64,000 nt of DNA from Actinomycetes bacterium (GTDB lineage: Bacteria > Actinomycetota > Actinomycetes > Nanopelagicales > Nanopelagicaceae): contig OX376642.1 of the NCBI GenBank assembly GCA_947383695.1, positions 1,054,001-1,118,000 on the forward strand. Reading direction: 5' to 3'. The first letter of the stretch is position 1, and each line of letters opens with the position of its first letter. The position numbers were made by a program, and so were the translations under genes. Shown here one piece after another: positions 23,782 through 33,928 of the stretch. The notes under the pieces are model-generated. The model saw only the letters and a list, made by a program, of their open reading frames with translations, was not told the origin of the DNA and ran no database searches.

Positions 23782-26457
23782 TTAAGCAGCGCCTCCGTGG
23801 CAACGCTTGAACTTCTTTCCTGAACCACATGGACATGGTGCATTTCGAGATACATCGCCAGTAGTACGAACACCTGATTCATCAGCTGCTGTGTACTGCA
23901 AACCTGATTGAGGCAACTGCTTAGCCTCAAGTCCTGGAGCTACAACTTGATTGCTCGCGCTCTCAACGGTGACTTCGATGTTAAATACAAAACCTGCGAT
24001 CTCTTCTTTAATTCCATCCATCATCGCTGCGAATAGATCAAAGCCCTCTTTTTGGTACTCGACAAGTGGATCACGTTGAGCCATTGCACGTAGACCGATT
24101 CCCTCTTGTAGGTAATCCATCTCGTAAAGGTGTTCGCGCCACTTGCGATCAAGTACAGATAGCAAAACCTTGCGCTCTAGTTCGCGCATGACCTCTGCGC
24201 CTAAAGTTTCTTCGCGCTTTGCATACGCTGCTTCACAATCTTCAAGTACTCGACTAGTAATGAAATCTGCATCCAGTCCTACTCGCGACCCTGCTTCTGC
24301 CTCAAGTTGTTCGATAGTGAATGTAATTGGGTAGATAGTCTTTAACGCAGTAAATAGGGTCTCTAGATCCCACTCTTCTGCATATCCTTCAGCGGTTGCA
24401 GCTGCGATATACGCTGACAAGGTATCTGACATAAAGACCGAGACTTGTTCCTTAATATCCGCACCCTCTAGAACCATGCGTCGTTCACCATAAATAACGG
24501 TGCGCTGGCGGTTCATAACATCGTCATACTTCAAAACATTCTTACGCATTTCAAAGTTCTGTGCTTCAACCTGTGTCTGCGCAGAACGAATTGCATTTGA
24601 AACCATCTTGGACTCAATTGGCGCATCATCAGGTAATCCAGCAGCGGTTAAGAAACGCTCGACCATTCCTGAATTAAATCGGCGCATCAAATCATCTTGT
24701 AGAGATAAGTAGAAGCGAGACTCACCTGGATCGCCTTGACGACCTGAACGACCACGCAGCTGATTATCAATACGACGAGATTCGTGACGCTCGGTACCAA
24801 GTACATAGAGACCGCCAAGTGCAACAACCTCTTCATGTCCCTTTTCAACTGCAGCCTTTTGACGTGCAATCTCTGCTGGCCATTCCTTTTCATACTCTTC
24901 TGCGTTATCTACTGGAGAAATTCCGCGACGTTGTAATTCGAAATCAGCCATGAACTCTGGGTTTCCACCCAACATGATGTCTGTACCGCGACCTGCCATA
25001 TTTGTTGCAACAGTTACCGCACCTTTAACACCGGCGCGAGCAATAATTGCAGCTTCACGTTCGTGGTGCTTAGCGTTCAAAACTTCGTGAGGAACTCCTG
25101 CTTTGCGTAGAAATGCAGAGAGCTCTTCTGATTTTTCAACGCTGACAGTTCCAACCAATACAGGTTGACCCTTGCGATATCGCTCAGCGATATCAGCAGT
25201 TACCGCTGCAAACTTTCCAACCTCGGTCTTATAGACCAAATCTGGCGAATCAATACGTTGTGATGGACGATTTGTTGGAATCGGCACAACACCCAACTTA
25301 TAAATTTGCTGGAATTCAGAGGCTTCAGTTGTTGCAGTTCCAGTCATACCTGACAATTTGTCGTATAAACGGAAGTAGTTCTGCAAGGTAATTGTCGCAA
25401 GAGTCTGGTTTTCATCCTTAATTTCAATGCGTTCTTTAGCTTCTAGCGCTTGGTGTAATCCCTCGCTATAGCGACGACCGGCAAGCATGCGGCCGGTGTG
25501 CTCATCAACGATTAGAAGCTCGCCATTCATTACAACGTAATCCTTATCGCGCTTGAATAGCTCTTTCGCGCGAATTGCGTTGTTGAGGTAGCCGATCATT
25601 GGAGTATTGGCAGCCTCGTAAAGGTTTCCAATCTGCAATAGCTCTTCAACCTTAGTTACACCCTCTTCAAGAATTCCTGAAGTCTTTTTCTTTTCATCCA
25701 CTTCGTAGTGCACATCGCGCTGAAGTTTTTGAACCAAGTTTGCAAACTCTACGTACCACTTGGTGGCCTTATCTGCAGGTCCACTGATAATCAATGGTGT
25801 ACGTGCTTCATCGATAAGAATCGAATCAACCTCATCCACTACTGCAAAGAAGTGATCGCGCTGCACGCACTCATCAAGTGACCATGCCATGTTGTCGCGT
25901 AGGTAATCAAAACCAAACTCATTGTTTGTACCGTATGTAATGTCAGCTGAATACGCTTCGCGGCGTTCAGCAGGAGTCATGTTGGCAAGAATCACGCCGA
26001 CCTTTAAACCTAAGAATCTATGAACGCGGCCCATCCACTCGCTATCGCGCTCTGCCAAGTAATCATTTGTTGTTACAACGTGAACTCCGCGACCAGCAAG
26101 CGCGTTTAAATATGATGGAAGTGTTGCAACTAAAGTCTTTCCTTCACCAGTACGCATTTCAGCGATATTTCCTTTGTGCATCGCTGCACCACCCATAAGT
26201 TGAACGTCATAGTGGCGCTGACCTAATGTGCGACGGCCCGCTTCGCGGACAACTGCAAAGGCTTCTGGAAGTAGATCATCAAGGGTTTCACCCTTGGCAT
26301 AACGTGCTTGAAATACAGCGGTCTGCTCGCGTAGCTCAGAGTCTGACATCGCTGAAAAGCGAGCCTCTTGAGCATTGACCAAGGCAACGATCTTGCTAAG
26401 TTCACGAAGGATGCGTCCTTCGCCTGCACGCAAAATCTTGTCTACAAACGCTGGCAT
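23782..26457 (-). CDS. secA: Preprotein translocase motor SecA
   Basis: The ATPase that drives Sec-dependent export. Walker A is RTGEGKT at residues 102-108, the DEVD helicase motif lies near residue 209, the second nucleotide-binding domain has [12 protein letters not shown], and the C-terminus ends in the zinc motif [13 protein letters not shown]. At 891 residues it is full length and includes the C-terminal SecB/lipid-binding tail. It lies downstream of comF without the hpf gene normally between them. A short inverted repeat is present in its 42-bp leader. Confidence 0.98.
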   Translation of the reverse strand: MPAFVDKILRAGEGRILRELSKIVALVNAQEARFSAMSDSELREQTAVFQARYAKGETLDDLLPEAFAVVREAGRRTLGQRHYDVQLMGGAAMHKGNIAEMRTGEGKTLVATLPSYLNALAGRGVHVVTTNDYLAERDSEWMGRVHRFLGLKVGVILANMTPAERREAYSADITYGTNNEFGFDYLRDNMAWSLDECVQRDHFFAVVDEVDSILIDEARTPLIISGPADKATKWYVEFANLVQKLQRDVHYEVDEKKKTSGILEEGVTKVEELLQIGNLYEAANTPMIGYLNNAIRAKELFKRDKDYVVMNGELLIVDEHTGRMLAGRRYSEGLHQALEAKERIEIKDENQTLATITLQNYFRLYDKLSGMTGTATTEASEFQQIYKLGVVPIPTNRPSQRIDSPDLVYKTEVGKFAAVTADIAERYRKGQPVLVGTVSVEKSEELSAFLRKAGVPHEVLNAKHHEREAAIIARAGVKGAVTVATNMAGRGTDIMLGGNPEFMADFELQRRGISPVDNAEEYEKEWPAEIARQKAAVEKGHEEVVALGGLYVLGTERHESRRIDNQLRGRSGRQGDPGESRFYLSLQDDLMRRFNSGMVERFLTAAGLPDDAPIESKMVSNAIRSAQTQVEAQNFEMRKNVLKYDDVMNRQRTVIYGERRMVLEGADIKEQVSVFMSDTLSAYIAAATAEGYAEEWDLETLFTALKTIYPITFTIEQLEAEAGSRVGLDADFITSRVLEDCEAAYAKREETLGAEVMRELERKVLLSVLDRKWREHLYEMDYLQEGIGLRAMAQRDPLVEYQKEGFDLFAAMMDGIKEEIAGFVFNIEVTVESASNQVVAPGLEAKQLPQSGLQYTAADESGVRTTGDVSRNAPCPCGSGKKFKRCHGGAA

Positions 26458-26475
26458 TGACCTGGCCTCTCAGTA

Positions 26476-26488
26476 AGGGTGTGACCCT
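26476..26488. repeat. Short inverted repeat in secA leader
   Basis: AGGGT-GTG-ACCCT lies in the 42-bp gap between comF and secA, 19-31 nt upstream of the secA ATG. It could be an operator or a small hairpin; no T-run follows. Confidence 0.3.
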
Positions 26489-26499
26489 ATTCCAAGCCC

Positions 26500-27138
26500 T
26501 TATCGTAGAGGTTGGGCAACGCAGGCGGTAACCGCAGAGACTGAGCCAGCAGCGTGAAAACCCTGCGAATTAACCGCTCTCAAGGCCTCTCGCAGGGTTG
26601 CCCCAGTAGTCACCACATCATCAATCAAAATCAGCTCTCCCCTGGCATGTGAGGTGATGCGAAAGGCCCCTGCAAGATTTGTAGCTCGTTCATCTCGATG
26701 CAAACCACTTTGATCAAGAACTCGACGTGAAAGTTGCAGGCAGTCCAGCATTTGAATGCCTGTTCGATGTGAAATCTGGGTAACCAGATCCACAATAAAA
26801 CTGCGACCACGCCGACGTTGTGATGATGTGCTGGATGGAACCGGAACTAATCGAGCCAAGGTTGTATCGATCTTGGATTTTTCTAGTGCATGAATGATCG
26901 CTTCGATGATCAATTGATCTGCACCTTTGATCCCTTGCTCTTTTGCAGCCAGAATGATTGTGGAAGCTATCGGTGTGTACAACAGCGATGAATGCACAGT
27001 TAAGTTATCAAACTTTGTTCGGTAATAATGTGGGTGCCAACTGCTTCTGCATGAAGAACAAATACTTGGGCCAAGTTTTTGGCAACCAAAACATCGGCTG
27101 GGAAATAACAGTTGAGAAAGTTCTGCCAAAGAGTTCAT
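26500..27138 (-). CDS. ComF-family phosphoribosyltransferase-like protein
   Basis: A 212-residue ComF protein: an N-terminal zinc-binding part with CFGC and CSSC pairs (residues 16-19 and 27-30), then a type I phosphoribosyltransferase fold ending in the PRPP loop LILIDDVVTTGATLREA. In competent bacteria ComF takes part in DNA uptake; elsewhere its role is unclear. It follows mtrB after a 57-bp gap, where most actinobacteria have lpqB, and precedes secA. Confidence 0.9.
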   Translation of the reverse strand: MNSLAELSQLLFPSRCFGCQKLGPSICSSCRSSWHPHYYRTKFDNLTVHSSLLYTPIASTIILAAKEQGIKGADQLIIEAIIHALEKSKIDTTLARLVPVPSSTSSQRRRGRSFIVDLVTQISHRTGIQMLDCLQLSRRVLDQSGLHRDERATNLAGAFRITSHARGELILIDDVVTTGATLREALRAVNSQGFHAAGSVSAVTACVAQPLR

Positions 27139-27195
27139 GCCGCATTATTGAATGTGGCTCAAGTAATCAGAATTCTGAATACAAATGTGTGGAAA

Positions 27196-28746
27196 TTAAG
27201 CTTTGTAATCCTCGGGCTGCAATGGAATTAAACGTTGATCAATACTCTCCCACGTGTTGCGAGGTAAGGTCACAACAAAGTGGGCACCACGGCCAGGTCT
27301 TCCCCACGCTTCTAGTTCGCCATTGTGTAAACGTGCATCTTCAAGAGCAATTGATAGACCAAGACCTGTACCCCCACGTGTACGAGCGCGTGAAGGATCT
27401 GCTCGCCAGAAGCGATCAAAGACTCGAATTAAAGCGTTTTCATCCAAGCCAACTCCGTGATCACGTACACCAACGGCTACATCATGTTCGCTCGCCTCGA
27501 TGCGAACATCAATCTGCATCTCTTCAGCATGATCAATAGCGTTGGCAAAGAGGTTGCGAAGGATGCGTTCCACGCGGCGAATATCAGCTTTAATCATGAT
27601 GACAGGCTGGGCTGTAGTCACATAAATCTCGGTCTTGCGCTCTTTTGCCACCAGCGCTAAATCATCTGCACATCGCTGTACGAGTTGCACAATGTCGAAA
27701 TCAACCGCTTCCAGAACAGCAACCTCTGCATCAAATCGTGAAACTTCAAGAAGGTCTTCTAGTAATCGCTCAAAGCGGTCTAATTGAGCAACTAGTAACT
27801 CGGCACTTCTGGCAACAATTGGATCGAAGCTGTCCTTTGAGGAGTGAATTACTTCAGATGCCATACGTAAAGTTGTTAATGGTGTTCGTAGTTCATGGGA
27901 TACATCAGATACGAAACGTTGCTGAACGCGGGAAAGGTTTTCTAAACGTGCAATCTGTTTCTCAATTGACTCTGCCATCTCATTGAAGGCAAGACCTAAA
28001 GTTGAAATTTCATCCTGTGATTCAACCTTGAGGCGCTTTCTAAAGTCTCCGGCGGTGAACTCGGTAGCGATCACGGCCGCCTCGCGAACTGGTCGTACTA
28101 CCTGTCGCACAACAAGCCAAGTAATCAACCCAACCAATAGCAGAAGTACAAAACCGGTCAGAAATAGTGAGCGACTAATGAGGTCAAGTGTCTTTTCCTG
28201 GTTTGCTAAAGAGAAGATGATGTACATCTCATACTGACCAGCATTAGGGATCTGAACTTTTTGGCCAATCGCCAACCCTTTAACCTTTGTACCTGTTAGG
28301 TAATTCATGTTGGTGTACTGGTAGACAAGATCTGTTTTCTTACGAACGCGCTCACTTAAGGTTATTGGAATTGAGTTTGGATCCAATAAATTTGATGCGA
28401 TCTCGTAGTTATTGTCCATGGTGTTACCAGGGCTACGGATGAAAACTACTTCGCGGGCATTTTCATTTGCGGTTAATGTGGTGGCAGAACTAATAACATC
28501 ATCGACTACTTTTTGAACGACTGAGTCTTTTTCGCCCTGCGCCAATAAGAATCGATACTCTGCCGTAAAAATCGTTGATCGGGCTTCAACAAGAGCTGAA
28601 TTGAGATTTACCTCTTTAATACCTGCAGATAACTGAGAATTAAGGGCCGATCCTGTTACCCCGGTGACGCCCAAGGAGAGAATAACTGTGGAGAAAATTA
28701 CCTTGATCGCAAGGGAGTTACGGATTCGCCAATAAATTCGGTTCAT
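27196..28746 (-). CDS. mtrB: Sensor histidine kinase MtrB
   Basis: A 516-residue membrane kinase: transmembrane helix at 14-34, an extracytoplasmic sensor region of about 155 residues, a second helix at 193-213, HAMP domain, then a HisKA domain with phospho-accepting H284 in SDVSHELRTPL and an HATPase domain with NLFANAIDHA and GTGLGLS. Together with MtrA it controls cell-wall hydrolases and division in actinobacteria. It starts 2 nt after mtrA. The usual third partner, lipoprotein LpqB, is missing after it. Confidence 0.95.
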   Translation of the reverse strand: MNRIYWRIRNSLAIKVIFSTVILSLGVTGVTGSALNSQLSAGIKEVNLNSALVEARSTIFTAEYRFLLAQGEKDSVVQKVVDDVISSATTLTANENAREVVFIRSPGNTMDNNYEIASNLLDPNSIPITLSERVRKKTDLVYQYTNMNYLTGTKVKGLAIGQKVQIPNAGQYEMYIIFSLANQEKTLDLISRSLFLTGFVLLLLVGLITWLVVRQVVRPVREAAVIATEFTAGDFRKRLKVESQDEISTLGLAFNEMAESIEKQIARLENLSRVQQRFVSDVSHELRTPLTTLRMASEVIHSSKDSFDPIVARSAELLVAQLDRFERLLEDLLEVSRFDAEVAVLEAVDFDIVQLVQRCADDLALVAKERKTEIYVTTAQPVIMIKADIRRVERILRNLFANAIDHAEEMQIDVRIEASEHDVAVGVRDHGVGLDENALIRVFDRFWRADPSRARTRGGTGLGLSIALEDARLHNGELEAWGRPGRGAHFVVTLPRNTWESIDQRLIPLQPEDYKA

Positions 28747-28748
28747 TA

Positions 28749-29435
28749 CTAGGAACCGCCCATTACTCCAGCTTTGTATCCAACACCTCGCACAGTGACA
28801 ACGATCTCGGGATGTTCTGCATCATGTTCGATTTTTGAACGTAGACGCTGAACGTGCACATTTACTAAACGAGTATCGGTTGAGTGACGATAACCCCAGA
28901 CCTCGCTGAGCAAGGCATCACGGGTAAATACTCGGCCTGGTTCTTTAGCTAATGCGACTAGTAGATCAAACTCTAAGCGGGTTAGCGCAATCTGCTTGCC
29001 ACCACGAGTTACTTGGTGCGCCTGTACATCAATAGCTAAATCACCAATTGTTAAGAGCCCTGATACATCAGCATTTGTTCGACGTAAACGGGTTCTAATT
29101 CGTGCAATGAGCTCGGATGGATGACGAAATGGTTTAACCATGTAGTCATCGGCACCGGCTTCTAAACCTTTTACAACATCTTGGGTGTCGCCTTTTGCTG
29201 ACAACATGACGATCGGAACCATAGATTCTGCGCGAATTAATTTACAGACTTCGATTCCATCAAGGCCGGGCAACATAACATCCAACAACACTAGATCTGG
29301 TGGATTGTTACGGAATACATCCATAACCTCATCACCACGACTTACTAAATCCACATCGATGCCGGCACCGGTTAAAACGATGCCGAGCATCTCTGCGAGA
29401 TCCTGGTCGTCATCGACGACCATAACTAAAGTCAT
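28749..29435 (-). CDS. mtrA: Response regulator MtrA
   Basis: A 228-residue OmpR/PhoB-type regulator. The acidic pocket is D8-D10, the phospho-accepting aspartate is D52 (LLDVMLPGLDG), K102 region is in DDYMVKPF, and the winged-helix DNA-binding domain ends in VRGVGYKAG. The start overlaps the ahcY stop by one base, so it is expressed with ahcY and mtrB. It is the partner of MtrB in control of cell-wall remodelling. Confidence 0.96.
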   Translation of the reverse strand: MTLVMVVDDDQDLAEMLGIVLTGAGIDVDLVSRGDEVMDVFRNNPPDLVLLDVMLPGLDGIEVCKLIRAESMVPIVMLSAKGDTQDVVKGLEAGADDYMVKPFRHPSELIARIRTRLRRTNADVSGLLTIGDLAIDVQAHQVTRGGKQIALTRLEFDLLVALAKEPGRVFTRDALLSEVWGYRHSTDTRLVNVHVQRLRSKIEHDAEHPEIVVTVRGVGYKAGVMGGS

Positions 29436-30721
29436 TAGCTACCGTGCTCCCAAGAGTTCAGGTACATATCTTGTGCAGGTGTTAGAACATCGATACGCCC
29501 ACCCATGCTGATTAGCTTGAGTGCAGCAACTTCCTTGTCAATGTATGAAGGGACATCGTGAACGCCTGGCTTCAAGTTCTTAGCTTCCTTCACTAAGTAC
29601 TCAGCTGTTAACGCCTGATCTGAGAATGACATATCCATTACAGATGCTGGGTGACCTTCTGCAGCTCCAAGGTTAACTAGACGACCTTCAGCTAGAAGTA
29701 GCAAACGACGCCCATCTGACAGTACGTACTCATCTGTCTGGTGGCGCATCTTTGCGTTCTTCTTCTTTGAGTTCTGCTCTAGCCAAGCAACATCGATTTC
29801 AATATCGAAGTGACCTGAGTTAGCCATGATTGCGCCATCCTTCATTACAGCAAAGTGCTCATCGCGAAGAACATCGCGGTTACCTGTAACGGTGATGAAT
29901 ACATCGCCAAGCTTTGCGGCATCTAGCATTGGCATAACTCGGAAGCCCTGCATCATTGCATCAAGTGCCTTAGTTGGATCAATTTCAGTAACGATTACAT
30001 CTGCGCCCATACCCTTAGCGCGCTCTGCAACACCCTTACCGCAGTAACCAAAACCAGCTACAACAACAACGCGACCTGCAAGCAAGAAATTAGTTGCGCG
30101 GAAAACAGCATCAAGAGTTGATTGACCTGTTCCGTAACGGTTATCAAACATGTGCTTTGTATCTGTGTCATTCACAGCGATCATTGGGAACTGAAGCGCC
30201 CCATCCTTTGACATCTGATTAAGGCGGATAACGCCTGTTGTTGTCTCTTCACAACCACCAGTGATGTTTGGGATTAGCTCTTTACGAGTTGTGTGCAATG
30301 TGTTAACAAGGTCGCAACCATCATCAAATACTTGGTGTGGTTCGATATCAAGTGCTGCGTTGATGTGCTTGTAGTAACCATCACGATCAACCGCATTGCG
30401 AGCAAATACTGAGATTCCGTACTCGTGAACTAGGGCTGCTGCAGTGTCATCTTGTGTAGATAGTGGGTTAGATGCGCACAGTGCGATCTCCGCTCCACCA
30501 GCCTTTAGAACGCGCATCAAGTTAGCTGTCTCTGTTGTTACGTGCATGCATGCAGAGATTCGCACACCTGCGAATGGTTGTGACTTTTCAAAACGCTCAC
30601 GGATTTGAGCAAGTACAGGCATATTGCGCTCAGCCCATTCGATGCGCTTACGACCTTCTGCTGCAAGTGATGCATCAGCAATGTCATGCTTTGGAAGTGT
30701 TGAAGTAACTGGAACGTTCAC
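29435..30721 (-). CDS. ahcY: Adenosylhomocysteinase
   Basis: Hydrolyses S-adenosylhomocysteine to adenosine and homocysteine, keeping the methyl cycle running. The NAD-binding loop [21 protein letters not shown], the [12 protein letters not shown] segment and the [12 protein letters not shown] segment are all present. The start is GTG at 30721, fixed by AAGGAG 6-8 nt upstream. Length (428 residues) is slightly under the actinobacterial norm because one insertion is absent. It leads the ahcY-mtrA-mtrB unit. I saw no SAH riboswitch in the 126-bp leader. Confidence 0.97.
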   Translation of the reverse strand: MNVPVTSTLPKHDIADASLAAEGRKRIEWAERNMPVLAQIRERFEKSQPFAGVRISACMHVTTETANLMRVLKAGGAEIALCASNPLSTQDDTAAALVHEYGISVFARNAVDRDGYYKHINAALDIEPHQVFDDGCDLVNTLHTTRKELIPNITGGCEETTTGVIRLNQMSKDGALQFPMIAVNDTDTKHMFDNRYGTGQSTLDAVFRATNFLLAGRVVVVAGFGYCGKGVAERAKGMGADVIVTEIDPTKALDAMMQGFRVMPMLDAAKLGDVFITVTGNRDVLRDEHFAVMKDGAIMANSGHFDIEIDVAWLEQNSKKKNAKMRHQTDEYVLSDGRRLLLLAEGRLVNLGAAEGHPASVMDMSFSDQALTAEYLVKEAKNLKPGVHDVPSYIDKEVAALKLISMGGRIDVLTPAQDMYLNSWEHGS

Positions 30722-30847
30722 GTAAATCTCCTTAAATGGTAATCAAAGTATTAATTGGATACCTAAGGCGTAGGGCTCTACTGTGCTAGGCGGCTATAGG
30801 CATAGGTTACTGCCCTCTTGTGAAAAGTAGCTATTTGGAAACGTGGA

Positions 30848-32203
30848 TTAGCCGCGGATTAAAGAGAGAACCGCATCACGTACCGACTCCATTTGAGCCT
30901 GAGTTGAAGCCTCAACGTTAAGCCGTAGTAGAGGCTCGGTATTTGAAGGACGCAGGTTAAACCACCAGGTATCCCCGTTGACTGTCAGGCCATCTAATTC
31001 ATCAATCACAACATTGTCCGCATCATAACTCTTGCGCACTAGATCGGTTGCTTGTTTCGTATCGGCAACCTTTGAGTTGATCTCTCCACTTGAGGAGTAA
31101 CGATTAAAGGGTGCAAGTAATTCAGACATGGTTGCAGAACTTTCACCAAGAGCTGCGATCGCATGAAGGGCTGCAAGTGCGCCACTATCTGCCATCCAAA
31201 ACTCTTTAAAGTAGAAGTGTCCCGAATGCTCGCCACCAAAGATTGCACCACTTTCAGCCATCATTTTCTTAATGTACGAGTGACCTACTCGACTTCGTAA
31301 TCCAGTACCGCCATTTTCAACAATTACCTCTTGCACCGCGCGTGATGAAATTAAGTTGTAAATAATTTTAGAACCAGGACGTTTCTTTAACTCTCGTTGT
31401 GCAATCAAAGCTGTAAGTGCTGAAGGATTAACTGCAACACCTCGCTCATCAACTAAGAAGCAGCGATCTGCATCTCCATCAAAAGCCAAACCTAAGTCAG
31501 CTCTCTGATCAATCATCGCTTGCTTTAAATCCTTTAGTGTTGATTCATCCAACGGGTTTGCCTCGTGGTTTGGAAATGAACCATCTAGCTCGAAGTACAT
31601 AGGAATAACTTCACAATTAAGCCGTGCAAAAATAGCAGGAGCTGTGTGACCAGCCATTCCATTTCCGGCATCCACAATGATCTTTAGTGGGCGAATCTTT
31701 GTCACATCGACAAGGGTCAAGAGATGGTCAACGTACTCTTCCAACATGTTGCGCTGCTTCTCGACTCCTACATTGCGCAATGCGATTGGTGATCCTTCGC
31801 GAACAAAGTTCTCAATAGTTACTAAGCCAGACTCTTTTCCGATGGGGCGAGCTTTGCTCAAACACAACTTAATTCCGTTGTATTGAGCTGGGTTATGGCT
31901 AGCTGTAAACATCGCCCCTGGTAGCCCTAACTTGCCGGAGGCGAAATACAACATATCTGTTGATGCCAAACCGATTCGAATTACATCCATACCTTGAGAT
32001 GTTGCACCTGCTGAAAATGCATCTGCTAACTCTGGAGATGATGGGCGCATATCCTCGCCAATAACAATTGTTCCGGGTTCACGTTCTATTTGTAAGAATC
32101 GAGCAAAGGCCATGCCAGTTGCAAATGCAAAATCTGCATCGATTTCTGTATCTACTAAACCTCTAATGTCATAGGCTTTAAAAATATTAGGAATGACATC
32201 CAT
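30848..32203 (-). CDS. manB: Phosphomannomutase/phosphoglucomutase
   Basis: Converts mannose-6-phosphate to mannose-1-phosphate (or the glucose pair) for sugar nucleotide synthesis. The phospho-serine is S102 in TASHNP, the metal loop is DGDADRC, the sugar-binding loop GGEHSGHFYF, and the phosphate-binding end RPSNTEPLLR. At 451 residues it is typical. It starts 6 nt after the DUF3499 gene, matching the Rv3257c/Rv3258c pairing, and the manC-like gene is 5 kb upstream in the same orientation. Confidence 0.94.
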   Translation of the reverse strand: MDVIPNIFKAYDIRGLVDTEIDADFAFATGMAFARFLQIEREPGTIVIGEDMRPSSPELADAFSAGATSQGMDVIRIGLASTDMLYFASGKLGLPGAMFTASHNPAQYNGIKLCLSKARPIGKESGLVTIENFVREGSPIALRNVGVEKQRNMLEEYVDHLLTLVDVTKIRPLKIIVDAGNGMAGHTAPAIFARLNCEVIPMYFELDGSFPNHEANPLDESTLKDLKQAMIDQRADLGLAFDGDADRCFLVDERGVAVNPSALTALIAQRELKKRPGSKIIYNLISSRAVQEVIVENGGTGLRSRVGHSYIKKMMAESGAIFGGEHSGHFYFKEFWMADSGALAALHAIAALGESSATMSELLAPFNRYSSSGEINSKVADTKQATDLVRKSYDADNVVIDELDGLTVNGDTWWFNLRPSNTEPLLRLNVEASTQAQMESVRDAVLSLIRG

Positions 32204-32209
32204 AATTAT

Positions 32210-32575
32210 TTATGATGGAACTGCGCGTAGGTGACCGCGGCGACCTAGTTGTTGCTGTGCAGATGGTGTTTGAGTTGGCGCAATTGCCTCAATGTCTTTT
32301 GCCGCAACTTCACGGACCGCATCAGCTATCGCCATCAAATCATCATCGCTAGGCCCTTGTGATGTGCCATCAAGTTCTTGCTTAATAACACTCCAACCAT
32401 GAGGAACCTTTAATCGTGTTCCATGAACAACGCACAAATCATAAGCGTGGGGTTCGGAATATGTTGCAAGTGGTCCAACTACCGCAGTTGATTCGGCGTA
32501 TACATATGTCAAGGTCATGGTTGCATGAGATTTGCATCCAGCGCGAGAACAACCGCGGCCACCTTGAATTCTCAT
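32210..32575 (-). CDS. DUF3499-family protein
   Basis: A 121-residue protein of an actinobacteria-specific family. The N-terminal CSRAGC pair (residues 9 and 14) and a C-VVH motif near residues 48-51 look like a zinc site, followed by VPHGW. The C-terminal third is variable and probably disordered. Function unknown. It sits directly before manB, as in mycobacteria, and has a leaderless-type promoter (TAATGT 7 nt before the ATG). Confidence 0.88.
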   Translation of the reverse strand: MRIQGGRGCSRAGCKSHATMTLTYVYAESTAVVGPLATYSEPHAYDLCVVHGTRLKVPHGWSVIKQELDGTSQGPSDDDLMAIADAVREVAAKDIEAIAPTQTPSAQQQLGRRGHLRAVPS

Positions 32576-32582
32576 GAGTGAA

Positions 32583-32588
32583 ACATTA
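32583..32588 (-). promoter_or_regulatory. Leaderless-type -10 box (TAATGT), DUF3499-manB
   Basis: TAATGT ends 7 nt before the ATG at 32575, in the 42-bp gap after the DUF5719 gene. Confidence 0.5.
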
Positions 32589-32617
32589 GTGGGAGCAGGT
32601 ATGAAAAGTTGGGATTA

Positions 32618-33928
32618 TCAAGGATTTAAAATGCGAATATTTGAGTCAGGAATCTCGACACGGGTAAGAACGCTTCCTGGTGCTATCGGGAAGTAGCCAT
32701 AACCGTTTACAGATGAAACCAATGCACCTGCATAGGTCTGTTTTCCAACCTTGGTGATGGTAAATGATCGCGCCGCAGCTGGTACACGCCAGGTCGCAAC
32801 ATCTGTGCCCTTGATTGCCTTACGAATTAATTTGCCATTTACCAAGGTGACTTCAACAGCAACATTGATTTCTGAGCCTGCAAAAACAATAAGTGGGGTT
32901 AGGCCAGTGACCGCCATTGTGAATTCACTCAGCTCTGGGGCGGCTGTGCTCCACGTAAAGTCTTTACCTCCCCCAATAGCTACCGATGATTCAACTGCAG
33001 CAACAACCGGTTCAGTTGAAGTGATCTTTACAGCAAAAGCTGATGAAGAAATTTTGGGTGCGAAGGTAAATTCACTTACTTGCCCTGCAGAAATACTGCG
33101 TGAGTTGAGACCAACAGGGATGAACACGCCATCTGATGAGAGAAGCTCAACGGTAACGCTGGCATCGACTTCACCAGGTGTTAAAACACGAAGCACATGT
33201 GCCGGTGCAGCGCCTTGTCCTGGCTTCTTTCCTTGATTAGGAATTGCAGGAATGACAACAGTTCTACTTGGTGAGCTCGTTGGGTTTACCAGATCTCCAC
33301 CTAAGGCTCGTAATCCCTTACCTTGCTCATCAATCATGAATGAGTTAATTCTGCCTGAACGCGGAACTACATTGACTGTCAAAGTCTTGTCACCTGGTGC
33401 AAGTGAATCAACTGGAATAACTAAGTAATTCTTTGATGGGACATTTAACGTTCGCGGTGGTTGCTTTCCATTTTCAGTAAATACATTGAGATCTACGACA
33501 GCATCACTAAGTCCACTGTTCACAACCATCAGGCGGCCCTTAGTTGTGATGTCTGCACTTGCTCCAACAAACCATTGTGAAGAAGCAGGTCCTGAACACA
33601 ACGCACCACCGGCCCAACTACCTGTACGGCTTTGCCATACAACGGGGGTTGATCCCTGTGCGTCAAAGAGCAACGCATCCTTCATTACAGGAAGGCGTAA
33701 AACCTTTACTGGCTCTGTTTTGGTACTTCTATTTTGCAACCTTTGGAAAGGAGTTTTCTTGGATGAAAGTGAAATTTGTGATGACAACCCTGAAAGAGTT
33801 GGTGGACAAACAACGGCTGGGTAGTTTTCTGAGTAACTCTTTTTAGTTACAGCCACATTGAGCGCTGAAGCGATTGTGATTGCGCCAGCAATGAAGGCTA
33901 TAAATCGAAGGGGGCGAGAAAAGTTCAT
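32618..33928 (-). CDS. DUF5719-family secreted protein
   Basis: A 436-residue protein with an N-terminal signal or anchor helix (about 8-26) and a long beta-rich extracytoplasmic part with repeated strand patterns, in the manner of the DUF5719 family known from actinobacteria. No catalytic motif is visible. Its start overlaps the large glycosyltransferase gene by 4 nt (ATGA), and the same gene pair occurs next to whiB2 in many actinobacteria, so the protein probably works with that glycosyltransferase at the cell surface. Confidence 0.8.
   Translation of the reverse strand: MNFSRPLRFIAFIAGAITIASALNVAVTKKSYSENYPAVVCPPTLSGLSSQISLSSKKTPFQRLQNRSTKTEPVKVLRLPVMKDALLFDAQGSTPVVWQSRTGSWAGGALCSGPASSQWFVGASADITTKGRLMVVNSGLSDAVVDLNVFTENGKQPPRTLNVPSKNYLVIPVDSLAPGDKTLTVNVVPRSGRINSFMIDEQGKGLRALGGDLVNPTSSPSRTVVIPAIPNQGKKPGQGAAPAHVLRVLTPGEVDASVTVELLSSDGVFIPVGLNSRSISAGQVSEFTFAPKISSSAFAVKITSTEPVVAAVESSVAIGGGKDFTWSTAAPELSEFTMAVTGLTPLIVFAGSEINVAVEVTLVNGKLIRKAIKGTDVATWRVPAAARSFTITKVGKQTYAGALVSSVNGYGYFPIAPGSVLTRVEIPDSNIRILNP

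Noticed and set aside
27167-27178. 12-bp palindrome TCAGAATTCTGA between mtrB and comF
   Set aside because: Short AT-rich palindromes of this size are common by chance, and no second copy or link to a regulator was seen.
26958-27539. 193-codon plus-strand frame spanning comF, the gap and mtrB
   Set aside because: Antisense to two well-recognised genes; translation has no recognisable fold.
30722-30847. Possible SAH riboswitch upstream of ahcY
   Set aside because: I looked for the conserved GC-rich core and pseudoknot and did not see them; the leader shows only a Shine-Dalgarno.
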